Part shown: piece by piece, positions 22,078-32,298 of the stretch
Position numbering within the stretch: position 1 is the first letter of the stretch
Layout: the number at the start of each line of letters is the position of its first letter
Source: Lepus europaeus
Taxonomy: Eukaryota; Chordata; Mammalia; Lagomorpha; Leporidae
DNA length: 64,000 nt
Direction: 5' to 3'
Assembly: GCF_033115175.1 (NCBI RefSeq)
Contig: NC_084835.1
Coordinates: 95,477,948-95,541,947 of the forward strand
Notes under the pieces: model-generated
The model's database searches: none
What the model was told of the DNA's origin: nothing
Seen by the model: only the letters and a program-made list of their open reading frames with translations
Position numbers and translations under genes: made by a program

Positions 22078-22320
22078 AATCTGTGGCTTCTTCTACCAGC
22101 GTCAGCCTCTCCTTATCTTCAACCCAGCCTCATCCTCACCTGTAGAGAGATGAGATACCACAACTCCAAGTCTTGGGAGTTCTGCAAGTCAAATCATAGT
22201 TTCTTTACTGTGGACTTAGAGAGCAGCTCATCACTGTGCTGTCTAGCTTTTACACTTCTGTTGTTAATCAATTCTTCTACTCATGTCATTAAAAAAAAAA
22301 AAAAGCACCCAATAGTACCA

Positions 22321-22335
22321 TTGTGGAAGGGTTTT
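22321..22335. repeat. Target duplication, left copy (15 bp)
   Basis: TTGTGGAAGGGTTTT, identical to 23476-23490. Confidence 0.85.
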
Positions 22336-23475
22336 TTTCCCCCCTTTTGTTTTTTATAAAGTAAGAGTTGTATGGGATTACATCAGCCCCAAAAATCAGG
22401 GGCAGAGGAACGATGATCTGTCTTTAGAGCTACTTCCTGCTGACATGGGGCGATGAGGTACTCTCTGCTGGTGTGGGGCAATGTCTCAACCACGATCTCC
22501 TGGGTGGGGAGCCAGGTATATCCCTGTGGCAGCATTTGATTGATTTCCTAGCTGGTGAAGGCCTTGGTTCGTTCCATTATCACCTGCTGTAAACACTTAA
22601 ACAGATACTGTAGTATAAAAGGGTGAGAATAGCAACCATTGATCCTAAGAGTGGCATTAACCAAGTAATGAGAGGATTTCATAGAGGAGAGGAAATGAGG
22701 GGAGGTCTCTGGACCCTTGTGAAGACTGTTAGATGAATGTGGTTTAAAGCTGATCCCAACCAAGACTGGGAGAAAGGCCACTCATCTTTCACGGGTAGAG
22801 GGCTTTGTGGAGAAAATCCTGAACAATCATACAACATTAAGTGGGGGAGAGGACCATCAATACACACAGGTCAGGAGTAGAGCCACTGATGTAAGAGTAG
22901 AGGCTATGATTATAAAGAAATGAGGCCCCCAAGTGGGCTACACAGCATCTAGAACAAAGGATAGAGTCATTACTGGACAACCTAAGAGAGCTGCTGTCTA
23001 AACACAACTAAGTTCTCCAATTGAGAGGCAAATAGAAACTGACAGAAGGGGCTTGATAATAATCAGGTGGGCTTTAAGGCCTTGTCAATTATGAGCCCCA
23101 GACCTATCTATCTCTTCACATGGGGTACATCCTAAGGGAGGTGTGAACCTCCTTGGGGAAGGCACCCTGTTGACTTCCATTACCCAGCTGGCCTGGGAGG
23201 AGAGCTGGCCAGGTAAAGGCAGGTGGCATCTCTAACAGGAAATTTACAGTTCTGCCTGTAATGTTACTGACTCTACTTGGCCATCCCCTCAGCAGCAGTG
23301 GTCACCTTGGAAGCTGGGCCGAGTGAAGGACTCTTCAGCTTGGAGCCAGCAAGATCCGTGGCTCTGACCTGGGCGTCCTTCGACTCCAGGGCAGTTCCAT
23401 TTCCGGTGACCCAACTCTTGGCTGGCAGAGCTGCCAGGGCTCTTCACAAGCCGACTTCTGCTGATGCCCTGGCTT
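22336..23475 (-). mobile_element. Retroposed ERV-like segment without LTRs
   Basis: Lies between perfect 15-bp duplications. Sense order (minus): nucleocapsid-like CX4HX4C box (about 23440-23390), protease-like AGRTVNF region near 23250, a part matching 1425-1640 plus about 120 nt that the first copy lacks, then 280 nt with no match to it, ending at a purine-rich AAAACAAAAGGGGGGAAA (22355-22338). That run resembles a retroviral polypurine tract. No LTR follows. All frames are broken. The shared part is about 85-90% identical by eye to the copy in the composite L1. Confidence 0.55.
22338..22356 (-). other. Polypurine-tract-like run
   Basis: One pyrimidine in nineteen bases, G6 near the end, placed at the 3' edge of the ERV-like segment, where a plus-strand primer would sit just before the 3' LTR. 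Confidence 0.45.
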
Positions 23476-23490
23476 TTGTGGAAGGGTTTT
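23476..23490. repeat. Target duplication, right copy (15 bp)
   Basis: Identical to 22321-22335. Confidence 0.85.
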
Positions 23491-24546
23491 GGGAGTAAGC
23501 AGAGGTGACTGTTCATCCCCCAACTCTAAATGATGAAGGGTCTTTCATTTCATCCTTAGAAACACAAGTATCAGAACATCCCCTGGATATGAAAGGCAAG
23601 GTTTCCTTGTTATGTGCAGGGGGTGATTTTCCAAATATTGAACAACTGAGATGGCATCATCTCAGCACTGTGTGTGAGCGAGGGGGAAGCCACTTGAAGC
23701 ACAGATGAGCCCACGTGGAGAACCACGGAAAGTGCTGCTGTGGGGTGCACTTTGTTTCTTGTCCTTGACCCCGCGCCTGGAATATAAATCATGGCCTTGA
23801 GAGGCATCATAGTTGTGCACAGGGAGAGACGGCTGAACCTGGGGTGTGAGATGCATCTCAACGAGGTGAGAGTGGTAAAGAACAAGGCAAATGCAAAAAG
23901 AAAAAAAAGGTAACTTTTTGTAGCTTGGCATCTCTGGACGATGGATTTATAATCAAAAGAGGAATAGTAGGTGAAGAAAATACAATCTTTGAAGAAATCT
24001 GCTCACTTGGATTTAGGATTCAGACGTTTCCTGGAAGGATGTTTCCACCTTTTCAGTTTCAAGGGAAATGCGGCCAAAATGAGGCCGAGTAGACACCTCG
24101 GATGTTCTCCATCTCCGTGAGAACTGCATCAACCCACAGGTGTCTCCTAATTTCTACACCAGAAAATCAAACGATGCTTCCCTCCCCTCTGAGAGCTTGA
24201 AATTCGAACCCTTAAAGAGCTCTAAGGAGCACACTCAGAACGTCCCACTGGCGATAGGTACAGTAATTCGGAGGTAGGAAACGCCCCGTGATGAAGGCAG
24301 TAAGGAAGCTCCGACGTTTGGTTGTGAGTTGTGTTTTTCTCCATGTATTTCCTCCCTGCCTCCTTCCCTCTAGTTCTTTCTTCTAATAACATGACGTCAT
24401 CGTCCTATGCGCTTAGACATGGACGTAGAGTGACAGTTAAGTGCTCGAGTCTTCCTGCCATGCTAAATGCTTCTTCCAGTATCATGGCTGCTTCCGCAGT
24501 GCGTGCGCGGCCCCGCCCAGCTCCTTGGTTTCTGTTGTGACTGCAG
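23491..24546. other. KATNAL2 intron, unique
   Basis: No repeat and no further KATNAL2 exon seen. I looked for the preceding AAA exon (Walker B to the LPW stretch) back to position 1 without success, so this intron extends past the left edge. Confidence 0.5.
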
Positions 24547-24709
24547 GGAGCTGGACTGTGCGATGCTGCGCCGCCTGGAGAAGAGGATTCTGGTTGATCT
24601 CCCCAGCCTGGAGGCCAGGCACGCCATGATCCGCCACTGGCTGCCCCCTGTGAGCAAGAACAGAGCCCTGGAGCTGCGTGCAGAGCTGGAGTACAGTGTG
24701 CTGGGCCAG
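24547..24709 (+). CDS. KATNAL2: KATNAL2 coding exon (third from last)
   Basis: 163 nt: one base completing a codon, then 54 codons from [15 protein letters not shown] to ELEYSVLGQ. The acceptor is a good TGCAG at 24542-24546. This is the part of the AAA core that follows the sensor-1 strand and includes the arginine-containing helix, then the start of the lid. The donor is not GT: the exon ends in CAG at 24709 and the intron starts GCAAGC. The next GT (24729) would add 19 nt and shift the frame into the following exon, so the GC donor is required. Confidence 0.93.
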
Positions 24710-26081
24710 GCAAGCTGCCCCGGGGGAGGTGTGTGTGAGCCCAGGGTCCTGGCAGCGCATTCAGGGGCTGCTTCCATGAGACACGTAGACACACACCCAA
24801 GTCCCCCGGCAGCGCAGTGAACCTCTTCTTCATGGAAGAGTGCATGCCAGCAAACACCTGAGCTAATGGAAACAGCGTGGGGTTCGGATGCAGAGAACCA
24901 ATGGCCACGTCACGGCCCTGACACTTACTGGCTGTGTGACCTCAGGGAAGTCACTGACTCTCAGAACCTCAGCTTCTCCATGTGTAAAATGGGTAGCGAT
25001 GAGCCACAAAGGGTCACTGCGATCAAGTCAGTCTTTTACACACACAAACGCCCCGGGCAGCTCCTCTTTCGGCCTCAGGTTCCCAAAGGGAGGCATGGCC
25101 ATATGTACGACAGGGACGCCCATCTGGTCTGATCACCCTCGGAGCTGGGCACCGGTGTCTTACGAGTTGGATGGTGGCAGGGAGCTGCTTGTCGTCCAGC
25201 TGCTTAGGTGCCCTGGATGTTAGCAGGATCACTTCCTTAAGCACTGTCTGGGAACCTTTGTAGTATTCATGGGTGACAGGCACAGGATCTAAGCCCTCGT
25301 GCTGATCCTGGGTCCTGCCTATGAGGATGTGAGGGCCTCCGGCATCCAGCGTGCTGAGCGGTGGCTGGGCTGTGGCTGTTTCAGGAGACTGAGGGCTACT
25401 CGGGCTCTGACATCAAGCTGGTGTGCAGGGAGGCGGCCATGCGGCCTGTGCGGAAGATCTTCAGTGCTCTGGAAAATCACCAGTCAGGTATGGTTGGGAG
25501 CACTGTGCGGGTGCTTAGGGGGAGAAACCCGTTTACAAATCCAACTCTCACCAGCAGGTGGAGCCTGGCGCCTGCGTTTGCTGGCCCTTTGCACTTGCAA
25601 CAGGTTCTTTGGTCCAATCACCCCTCCCTCATGCACTCCACTCCTTCTTCACTTGGCCCACAAATGAGACCCTCCTTGGGGCTCAGCCTTTTATTTATCT
25701 GGCGCGCTCTGATGAGCTGGATCCATTAGAGGCACTATATAAATACTAAGTATTACTGTGATAACGACAGCAGTCACATTTTTCGTCTGGGCTTCGGAGG
25801 CCAACTCAGTTGCACATTAAATTTTTCCAAGCCCCCTTCAGTTTTGCCTCCTGCTGTGTTAACGATTACGCGGTGTCTTGAGAGACTGTCTAAGAGCATT
25901 CCAGCCGATTGCTGTGGTGTTGCCTTTGTGTTTTTCTCTAGAGAACAACAATTTAGCTGGGATCCAGCTGGACACAGTGACCACGGCTGACTTTCTGGAC
26001 GTCCTAGCACACACCAAGCCGTCTGCAAAGAACCTGGCTCACAAGTACTCAGCCTGGCAGAGAGAGTTCGAGTCTGTTTAA
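24547..26081 (+). CDS. KATNAL2: KATNAL2 3' end (last three coding exons), katanin p60 ATPase-like 2
   Basis: Partial gene, join 24547-24709, 25385-25487, 25942-26081. The three exons join in one frame to about 134 residues ending in TAA at 26079-26081. The protein belongs to the microtubule-severing katanin/spastin/VPS4 group of AAA ATPases; KATNAL2 is known to act at centrioles, cilia and the sperm manchette. The window holds only the end of the AAA module: the segment after Walker B with the second arginine-rich part ([13 protein letters not shown]), the small helical lid with the sensor-2 region ([18 protein letters not shown]), and the C-terminal VPS4-like helix ending in WQREFESV. Walker A and Walker B are not encoded here, so the gene continues to the left. 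I recognised it from memory of the human protein, which has the same C-terminus. There is no disruption. It faces HDHD2 tail to tail across 6.1 kb. Confidence 0.95.
24870..25020 (+). repeat. MIR SINE fragment in KATNAL2 intron
   Basis: The segment carries the MIR core: loss of TGACACTTACTGGCTGTGTGACC is not seen, and it runs on to a CTCAGCTTCTCC-type stretch and TGTAAAATGGG. This is ancient, predating the lagomorph SINEs, and has no splice role that I can see. Confidence 0.75.
25385..25487 (+). CDS. KATNAL2: KATNAL2 coding exon (second from last), AAA lid with sensor 2
   Basis: 103 nt: 34 codons from [14 protein letters not shown] to FSALENHQS plus one base. The acceptor is TTTCAG at 25379-25384 and the donor is GGTATGG at 25487-25493. 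GYSGSD followed by an arginine-bearing helix is the sensor-2 signature of the AAA lid in the katanin/VPS4 group. The preceding intron is only 675 nt and holds a MIR fragment. Confidence 0.95.
25685..25775 (+). repeat. MIR-like 3' fragment in last KATNAL2 intron
   Basis: A stretch ending in GGCACTATATAAATACTAAGTATTA resembles the end of a MIR element. The rest of the intron between the last two exons shows nothing else I recognise. Confidence 0.4.
25942..26081 (+). CDS. KATNAL2: KATNAL2 terminal coding exon and stop
   Basis: 140 nt: two bases completing a Glu codon, 45 codons and TAA at 26079-26081. The acceptor TTTTTCTCTAG has a strong pyrimidine tract. The exon encodes the variable linker [10 protein letters not shown] and the conserved C-terminal helix [17 protein letters not shown]...WQREFESV, which packs against the AAA core in VPS4-like ATPases. 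No AATAAA follows within 280 nt. A CATAAA variant sits at 26264-26269, just before a CSINE at 26359, so the 3' end of the mRNA is uncertain. Confidence 0.95.
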
Positions 26082-26349
26082 AAACGCATCGCCCCTGACC
26101 TGGCCTCAGTTCCTCTGGAAGAGTGGATTCGTTTGGACCATGTCTTGTTTTGGAAATCGGAGATATTTTCATTAATCTTTCATGCTGTCAACAAAACACT
26201 TAAATTTCAGTTTTATGTACTCTTGCCCTCAGGCACACAGTGGAGATTTTCTCACCCTTGGGCCCCATAAAGTTCTGATGAAGTTCCCTGGAGTATTCCT
26301 TACTTGCGAGCCGGCCATCTTTGTTTGTTTCAGGGGAAGTTCTTGGGAA

Positions 26350-26358
<9 letters not shown>

Positions 26359-26388
<30 letters not shown>

Positions 26389-26718
26389 ACAGGCAGAGTG
26401 GACAGTGAGAGAGAGACAGAGAGCAAGGTCTTCCTTTTGCCGTTGGTTCACCCTCCAATGGCCGCCGCGGCCGGCGCGCTGCGGCCGGTGCACCGCGCTG
26501 ATCCGATGGCAGGAGCCAGGTGCTTCTCCTGGTCTCCCATGGGGTGCAGGGCCCAAGCACTTGGGCCATCCTCCACTGCACTCCCTGGCCACAGCAGAGA
26601 GCTGGCTTGGAAGAGGGGCAACCGGGACAGGATCGGTGCCCTGACCGGGACTAGAACCCGGTGTGCCGGCGCCGCAAGGCGGAGGATTAGCCTACTGAGC
26701 CACGGCACCGGCTTTGGA
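26359..26718 (-). mobile_element. CSINE, ctc-head, 278 bp after KATNAL2 stop
   Basis: Duplication AACAGTTCTTT at 26348-26358 and 26719-26729; 29-T run; CpG-rich head GAGCCACGGCACCGGC. It may lie in the KATNAL2 3' UTR or just beyond. Confidence 0.96.
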
Positions 26719-27117
26719 AACAGTTCTTTACTTTTGCAGTCCATCCTCAGATGTGACAGACACCCAGCAGGACTCTCCCCAGTGGCCAACCTGAGTTCCC
26801 ACCCCAGCCTCTGGTCCCGGTGCTTTAAGGGACAGGGACCCAGGGATCCGTCGTAAGCAAATCTGCACCTCATCCATGTTTTCAGCTCTGCCCCTCCCCT
26901 TAGCCCACCGCCACGGCCAGTGTCCCCAGGCCGTCCTTCCATGGCTCCATCTTCCCTGAGAATACTGGGAAATCTCCCTGCTGCGGCTGGTGCTGGTCGT
27001 CGGCCACTCGGGGGAAAAAGTGCTGCTAGGGCGCCAGCCATCTGTTGACCGACTTCTAGTGACCTATCTCGTCAACCCTGCCTCACAGGCCTCCTGCTGC
27101 CTCCAAGCCTTGAGTCT

Positions 27118-27345
27118 ATTTTTAAAAAAACAAACCATTGATTTCTCACTTTATTGGAGAGACAGAGAGAGAAAGAACTTCCATCTGCTGGTTCACTGAA
27201 GCCAGGAGCCAGGAATTACCCGACTACTTGAGTGATTGCCTGCCGCCTCTCGGGGTGCACAGTAGCACGAGGCTGGAATCAGAAGCAAAGCCAGGATTCA
27301 GATAAGGGACGCGGTGGCCCCAAGGGGCATCTCAGCGGTGGCACC
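27118..27345 (-). mobile_element. Older C-type SINE fragment
   Basis: ACTTCCATCTGCTGGTTCACT then a shortened body; GGTGGCCCCAAGGGGCATCTC at the end. 26730-27117 and 27346-27934 show nothing else. Confidence 0.7.
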
Positions 27346-27934
27346 AAGTGCCCGCCCCTGCCCCAGTCTTCGCCTGTTCCACAGGATGCGTTTGGGTTGC
27401 ATTTTCTTGGTGCTGATTTTGTTATCTAACATTCTGTACACTTTCCGTCTTACAAATTATTCTATCTTCTTGTCCCCTGGGGTCTCCTCTACCATCGTGT
27501 GGATGTCCTTGCAGACTTGTAACTTCTTTCTTCTTTTTCTCTTAGTTTAGTGGGACGTTGAGAAAAAGAGAATTAATCTATATTTTGAGTTTCTAAAACT
27601 GTAGATCCAAAGTCTATTTAAATTCATACAGGAGGTTGGCCTGTTGGGGCAGGCAAACCTAACTTAATCTAATTATGAAGAACGAGGAACTTAGTATCCT
27701 TCAGGTGAGCTGGGGTTAGACACAGCAGGGATAAGGACATGGAGACCTGGAAAAGCCCAGACAGGACACAGCGGGGACTCAGCCCCAACTGAATGTGGAA
27801 ATCAGACCCAACAGGTTGGATCTTCCAGAATTCCTAAAAACAAACAACAAAACAATAACTGATTTGCATTTGAATCTCCTAATTTTCAAATGTTGCCAAT
27901 CAAGGTTAACCCTCCGCTGTAGGAATCACGACTT

Positions 27935-28213
27935 GGGCCTGGCGCTGTGGCGCAGTAGGCCAAGCCACAGCCTGCAGTGCCGGCATCCCATATGGGCACT
28001 GCTGTCCCGGCTGCTCTTCAGTGCCAGCTCTCTGCTGTGGCCTGGGAAGGCAATGGAAGATGGCCCAAGTCCTTGGGCCCCTGCACCCATGTAGGAAACC
28101 TGGAAGGAGCTCCTGGCTTCAGCCTGGCCCAGCCCTGGCTGTTGTGGCCATTTGGGGAGTGAACCAGCACATGGAAGCTCTCTCTTTCTCTCTGCCTTTC
28201 AAATAAATAATCC

Positions 28214-28244
<31 letters not shown>

Positions 28245-28271
28245 AAGAAAGAAAGAAAGAAAGAAAGAAAG
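27935..28271 (+). mobile_element. CSINE with (GAAA)n tail
   Basis: GGGCCTGGCGCTGTGGCGCAG head. The tail mutated to seven GAAA units (28246-28272). GAATCAC flanks both sides. A small deletion in the tRNA-like part. Confidence 0.93.
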
Positions 28272-29502
28272 AATCACCGGGCACCAGAAGCCCTCCCCGC
28301 CAGACCCCACTCACCTCGGCCTCCTTCCTCTGCCTCCCGTGCCGTCTCCCACTGCGTGAGGTCGTGTGTGCTGCATCTGTGGACCTCCTCTCATGGAAGC
28401 TCCATGGTCGAGCTGCTGTGGAGCGAGTGGGATGTTCTTTCACGTGGCGCAGGCCAGAGGCGCTCTGGGCACTGTCGGCCTCACGAGGCTGCGCCTGCCT
28501 TCCGCAGCACGCGGCCCACTGCACAGCACTTCTCTGGGAGACTCACACAGCCCGTCTGAGCCTAGCAGAGCCCTCTGTAACGTCAGACACACTTCCGTGT
28601 GCTTCTGTTTCCCAACCGGAAGAGCCGCAGCTCAGCGGCCAGAGCCGCATTCTGTCGACTTTCTCATTGCTTTACGCAGTGCGAACACTTCAGACCTGAT
28701 CGTCTGGGGCGCATCAGCCAGGCACGCACACAGGAAGCGTAGATGGGCAGGACGTGAAGACAAGCACCGAGAAGGAGGTCGTCGGGCTTGTTTTACGTGG
28801 AGAGACACAGCTGGTTTAGTGCTAAGTGACTCCCAGCACTGCGGGGCGGCGACACTGCTCCTTGAAGACAGCCGTGTGCTCTGGGATAGCAGGCCTGCGG
28901 CTGGGAGCGCTCCCATCAGCTAAGCCCCGGCGCACTTACTACTCCCCACGCGGCTGTTGTGACTTACGTTCAAGAAAGGTGATGATGCAAACACAGCCCT
29001 ACACACACAACTACACCAGCAACTGCTCCTTCTGTTCGAGTGCCCCTGGGATCATTAGTGGGGTTATACAATTCTTTATCCTGGGTGTTCATCCTACACG
29101 AGCAGGCCACGACACACAATCGACACAGGTGTTTTTAATGTCCCTGTCCAACATGCTACTGTGGTTTTGCAGTGTGGGGTTAAAGGTGAATGACGGCTCT
29201 GTCATTCTGAGGGAATTGCTGATTCTGGGTGGTTAGGTGGTCCCAGCCCCACTTCCGTTCCTAGTGAGCATGATCAGCTCGGACAGGCCGGAACGCCAGG
29301 TGGGCAGAGCAGCGGCAAGTGTGTGGCTGACCGAGGTGTGGGCAGTGTGGGCCGATCCACCGCCCATCCTCCATCCTCCGTGGGCGTGGTGCTTTGTGCT
29401 CCTCCACACTATGCAGGTGCCCCACTCACAGCAAACGCTGGCTCTGACATCAGTAACGCAGCAGACTGACTTAAATGCTACGGCTGGAGAACAAAGCCCT
29501 TT
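28272..29502. other. Intergenic, moderately CpG-rich, unique
   Basis: 28300-28950 has more CpG than its surroundings and a 185-codon frame (28366-28923 plus). The frame has no domain, shares its DNA with other open frames, and is low in evidence; I do not call it a gene. Confidence 0.4.
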
Positions 29503-29790
29503 TTAAAAAAGATTTATTTACTTGAAAGGCAGACTTAGAGAAGGTGGAACAGAGACAGATCTTCCTCTGCTGACTGGTTCACTCGCCAAATGACCGCAAT
29601 CACTGGGACCGGGCCAGACAGAAGCCAGGAGCCAGGAGCTTCTTCCGGGTCCCCCGGGGCGCATACAGGGGCTCAGCACCTGGGCAAGCTTCCGCTGCTT
29701 TCCCAGGTGCATTAGCAGGGAGCTGAGTGGGAAGTGGAGCAGCCGGATCTGAACAGCACTCACCTGGGCCAGCACTGTGACACCGGCCCC
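29503..29790 (-). mobile_element. CSINE
   Basis: AAGCCCTTT flanks both sides (29492-29500 region and after 29793). Head GGGGCCGGTGTCACAGTGC on the minus strand. Confidence 0.92.
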
Positions 29791-31814
29791 AGGGAAGCCC
29801 TTTAGATACCTCGGTGACCAGTGTCCCCCATGAGGCCCAGGGCAGGCTCACCAGGTAACAGGTCCTGCAGCGTTTCCAGCGGTCTTGACCTGAAATAAGT
29901 CACTGGCAGCTCTGAGGGCAGGTCAGTACGCAGCATGGCAGCTTGTTTGTTAAATATCTCCAACTAAGATTTGCGTGGCCACGGGGACAAAGGAGAGACG
30001 TCAGGACCTCTTGGCTGAGAGTGCCTGCTCAGGCCTCGCCCACTCCCGGACCCTCCAGTGCTGGGCATTGTTTGCTTGGGTTTAAAGCTGTCTCCGGAGC
30101 ATCAGAGCCTCTGTCCAGTGCCTACAGGGGCTTCCCTGTCGGCATCTTGAAGTCAGCTCTCCGAAAATTAAGTATTTTCTCTGCCCTCCCCACTGCTAGC
30201 CCCTCCAGCATTAAATTCCAGTGAAAGCTATCTGTGATGCAGCAGAAATAAAAAGAATGAGACAGTCCTCTGACGGGGCGGAGAGGCGTGTGAGGCTGGG
30301 CACAACCTAGCACCTGGCTCCCGCTGCAGGAGGACATCAAGGGGTGGCGCAGGCCTGAGTCATCTCAGTGCTCCCGAGAAGCATCTTACGAATTCTCCTC
30401 TATGGGAAAGGCTCGCAGGACAAAACTTTTCTTACGTGCATATTTCCCACCATCATCAGGGCTAGTGCGGCTCTCCGCATGCTGCAGCCGGCCAGCACTC
30501 CGTAATGCCCAGGGCCGAGAAACCACTGACGGAGCTGAACGCGGCCACGCACAGGCGCCCGGCACCTGCCAGTGCTCTCCGCCTGCCTGCCGGGCTTCCT
30601 GCCCCAGGCACCAAGGGCTCTGGTCCCGGAGCCTCGCTGTTGTGCAGTCTCGGGGAGACCAGCTCTACCCGCCCTGCGGAATGTGGGCGGCACTGTCGGC
30701 ACGGGGTGGTGGGCACTGTCACTATCTCCAGTGTGCAGACATGGAAGGCAGAGGTGGCGGGCGAACGGACTCACCCCGGTCAGAGAGCCAGCTCAGAGCT
30801 GCCGGGCTCCAGGATCCCTGTCCTCAGCCACTTCACAGATCTTTCTGACTGGGGGGGTGGACTTCTCACATCGCCCTCTGCATTCCAGGGCGGTTAGCAA
30901 CGACGTCGGGGCAGTTACCACAATGAGAGCGGGGTGCTCATGCTCACCGAACTACCATTTATTAGCTTTGCTCCCTTCTACGCGAGTCCACGCTGATCTC
31001 TAAACAAGCGTCAGAACCCAAAGCTCATTACCATCAGTGTGAGCTTCAATAAGGTGAGCGCTACAATGATGCACAATTACATTCTAATAATTCAGAGCCC
31101 AAGAGCCCCGTCAGCACCGCGAAGGCCAGGATTATCACAGTACGCAGATGCACTAGGAAGATCATTACTTACTTAGTGCCCTTCATTTGGCCCAGTTTAC
31201 CATGAGAAGAAGAATCCACGCTGCAAGACGAGGTTTCATTTTACAGCTGTGGTAACCAAGTCCATAAAAGCACGAATCTGTCCCAATAGCTTCTAAAATA
31301 TTTTTCCCCTAGTGTCAGAGGCAAAAATAATGAAATCTTGCAAATGTACAGTTAATAGGACCCTGGAGGACACTAACTTCAAAAATGCATGGTCTGTAAG
31401 ACATTAAAGGCTTGATTTTAGTTTCTGCACTGTTCCTGTTAATAACAATGTCTAATTAAAACATCTGTAAAATACTGATAGTTTTAATTTTACATAAAAT
31501 TTCCAAAACAACTGTTACACAGTATAATAGGTATCTGCAATGAATAGGTTATTAATGGAAATATTAAATTAAAATCAGGCTCTAAATTTAAATTAGTCAT
31601 CTCTGGCTAATGAAGAGAAAAAGAAGTCACTCGTGCTGGGGATACAGTAGAAAATCTAGTTTTCAACATCTGTGAAAAGCAGAGTCGCTGGGTCACGTGG
31701 GCTACAGACAATTCATCTTGCTGTGCCTGCCCTGTCCTCCGGTTGGCCCTGCTGACGGATTTCACAGTGGAATTCAATATCCAAACTACAGCACAATGCA
31801 CCTTTCAACGCATC
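29791..31814. other. Intergenic or distal HDHD2 3' UTR, repeat-free
   Basis: Two kb without a recognisable SINE or L1, unusual here. 30400-30900 is GC-rich with overlapping frames on both strands (148 and 143 codons plus, 124 minus), none with a domain. 30950-31800 is AT-rich and could be conserved 3' UTR. Confidence 0.4.
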
Positions 31815-32194
31815 ACTTCATAATTTACAAACCACCATTCAGCTTTATTCACAGGCAGCCCGTCCTGATCCACCAGCAAGGAGACAGCAGCCCACCAGCC
31901 CTCACAGTGGCTCCCCTCCCGGCCCTCCCATCCTGATGAATATTTTAAAAGGAATGGCACAAAATCTCAGCTTTCCCTTTCTTTGTGTCTTCTTTTACAA
32001 AATAAAACAAAAGAGATTAGCGAGGCTTAGTGGCTGGCTGCAATTCAATACCTTTCTTTCTAATTAATGCACAAGAAAAGAGGGGTAAGACCCGATCAGC
32101 TCTGAGATCAGCCCTGAGGGACCCTGGCGCTGACCGGTGAGGGACCCATCCAGACTGCGTCTCCAGTTGCTCCGGGTTCGGTTCCCACAGTGGC
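31815..32194 (-). other. HDHD2: HDHD2 3' UTR (minimum extent)
   Basis: Unique sequence after the stop with no SINE inserted. The first polyadenylation signal in the sense strand is at 31849-31844, and cleavage would fall about 10-30 nt beyond. A longer UTR using ATTAAA near 31480 or AATAAA at 30963-30958 is possible, because the repeat-free tract continues to about 30900. Confidence 0.6.
31844..31849 (-). terminator. HDHD2: HDHD2 candidate polyadenylation signal AATAAA
   Basis: A perfect AATAAA on the minus strand 346 nt after the stop, followed by a GT-rich stretch (TGGTGGTTTGT) suitable as a downstream element. This is the first canonical hexamer after the stop. Confidence 0.6.
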
Positions 32195-32298
32195 TCACAG
32201 CAGGTGCTGCAGGATGTGATCCACGGCCTGCGGGAAGCTCTCGCAAGTGAGGTAGGGATGAGGGCTGATTTTCTCCTCGTCTGCCGCTCGGTATTTCC
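32195..32298 (-). CDS. HDHD2: HDHD2 last coding exon and stop
   Basis: 104 nt: it completes Gly225, then [16 protein letters not shown] to [10 protein letters not shown] and TGA at 32197-32195. The acceptor is CTCTCGTTCCAG. The C-terminal helix ending in HLL is as in other mammals. Confidence 0.97.

Noticed and set aside
1-24546. Search for further upstream KATNAL2 exons (Walker A/B, sensor 1)
   Set aside because: No stretch matching the expected protein pattern was found; the exon before 24547 must lie outside the window or escaped reading by eye.
26182-26856. 224-codon plus and 197-codon minus frames
   Set aside because: They run through a minus-strand CSINE and its poly-T; SINE heads are stop-poor and give such frames throughout the window.
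28366-28923. 185-codon plus-strand frame in the intergenic region
   Set aside because: CpG-rich unique DNA with other frames open at the same place; no domain, no splice or start context, and it covers the space right after a SINE tail.
30402-31003. Overlapping 148-, 143- and 124-codon frames on both strands
   Set aside because: They compete for the same GC-rich DNA; no protein family recognised.
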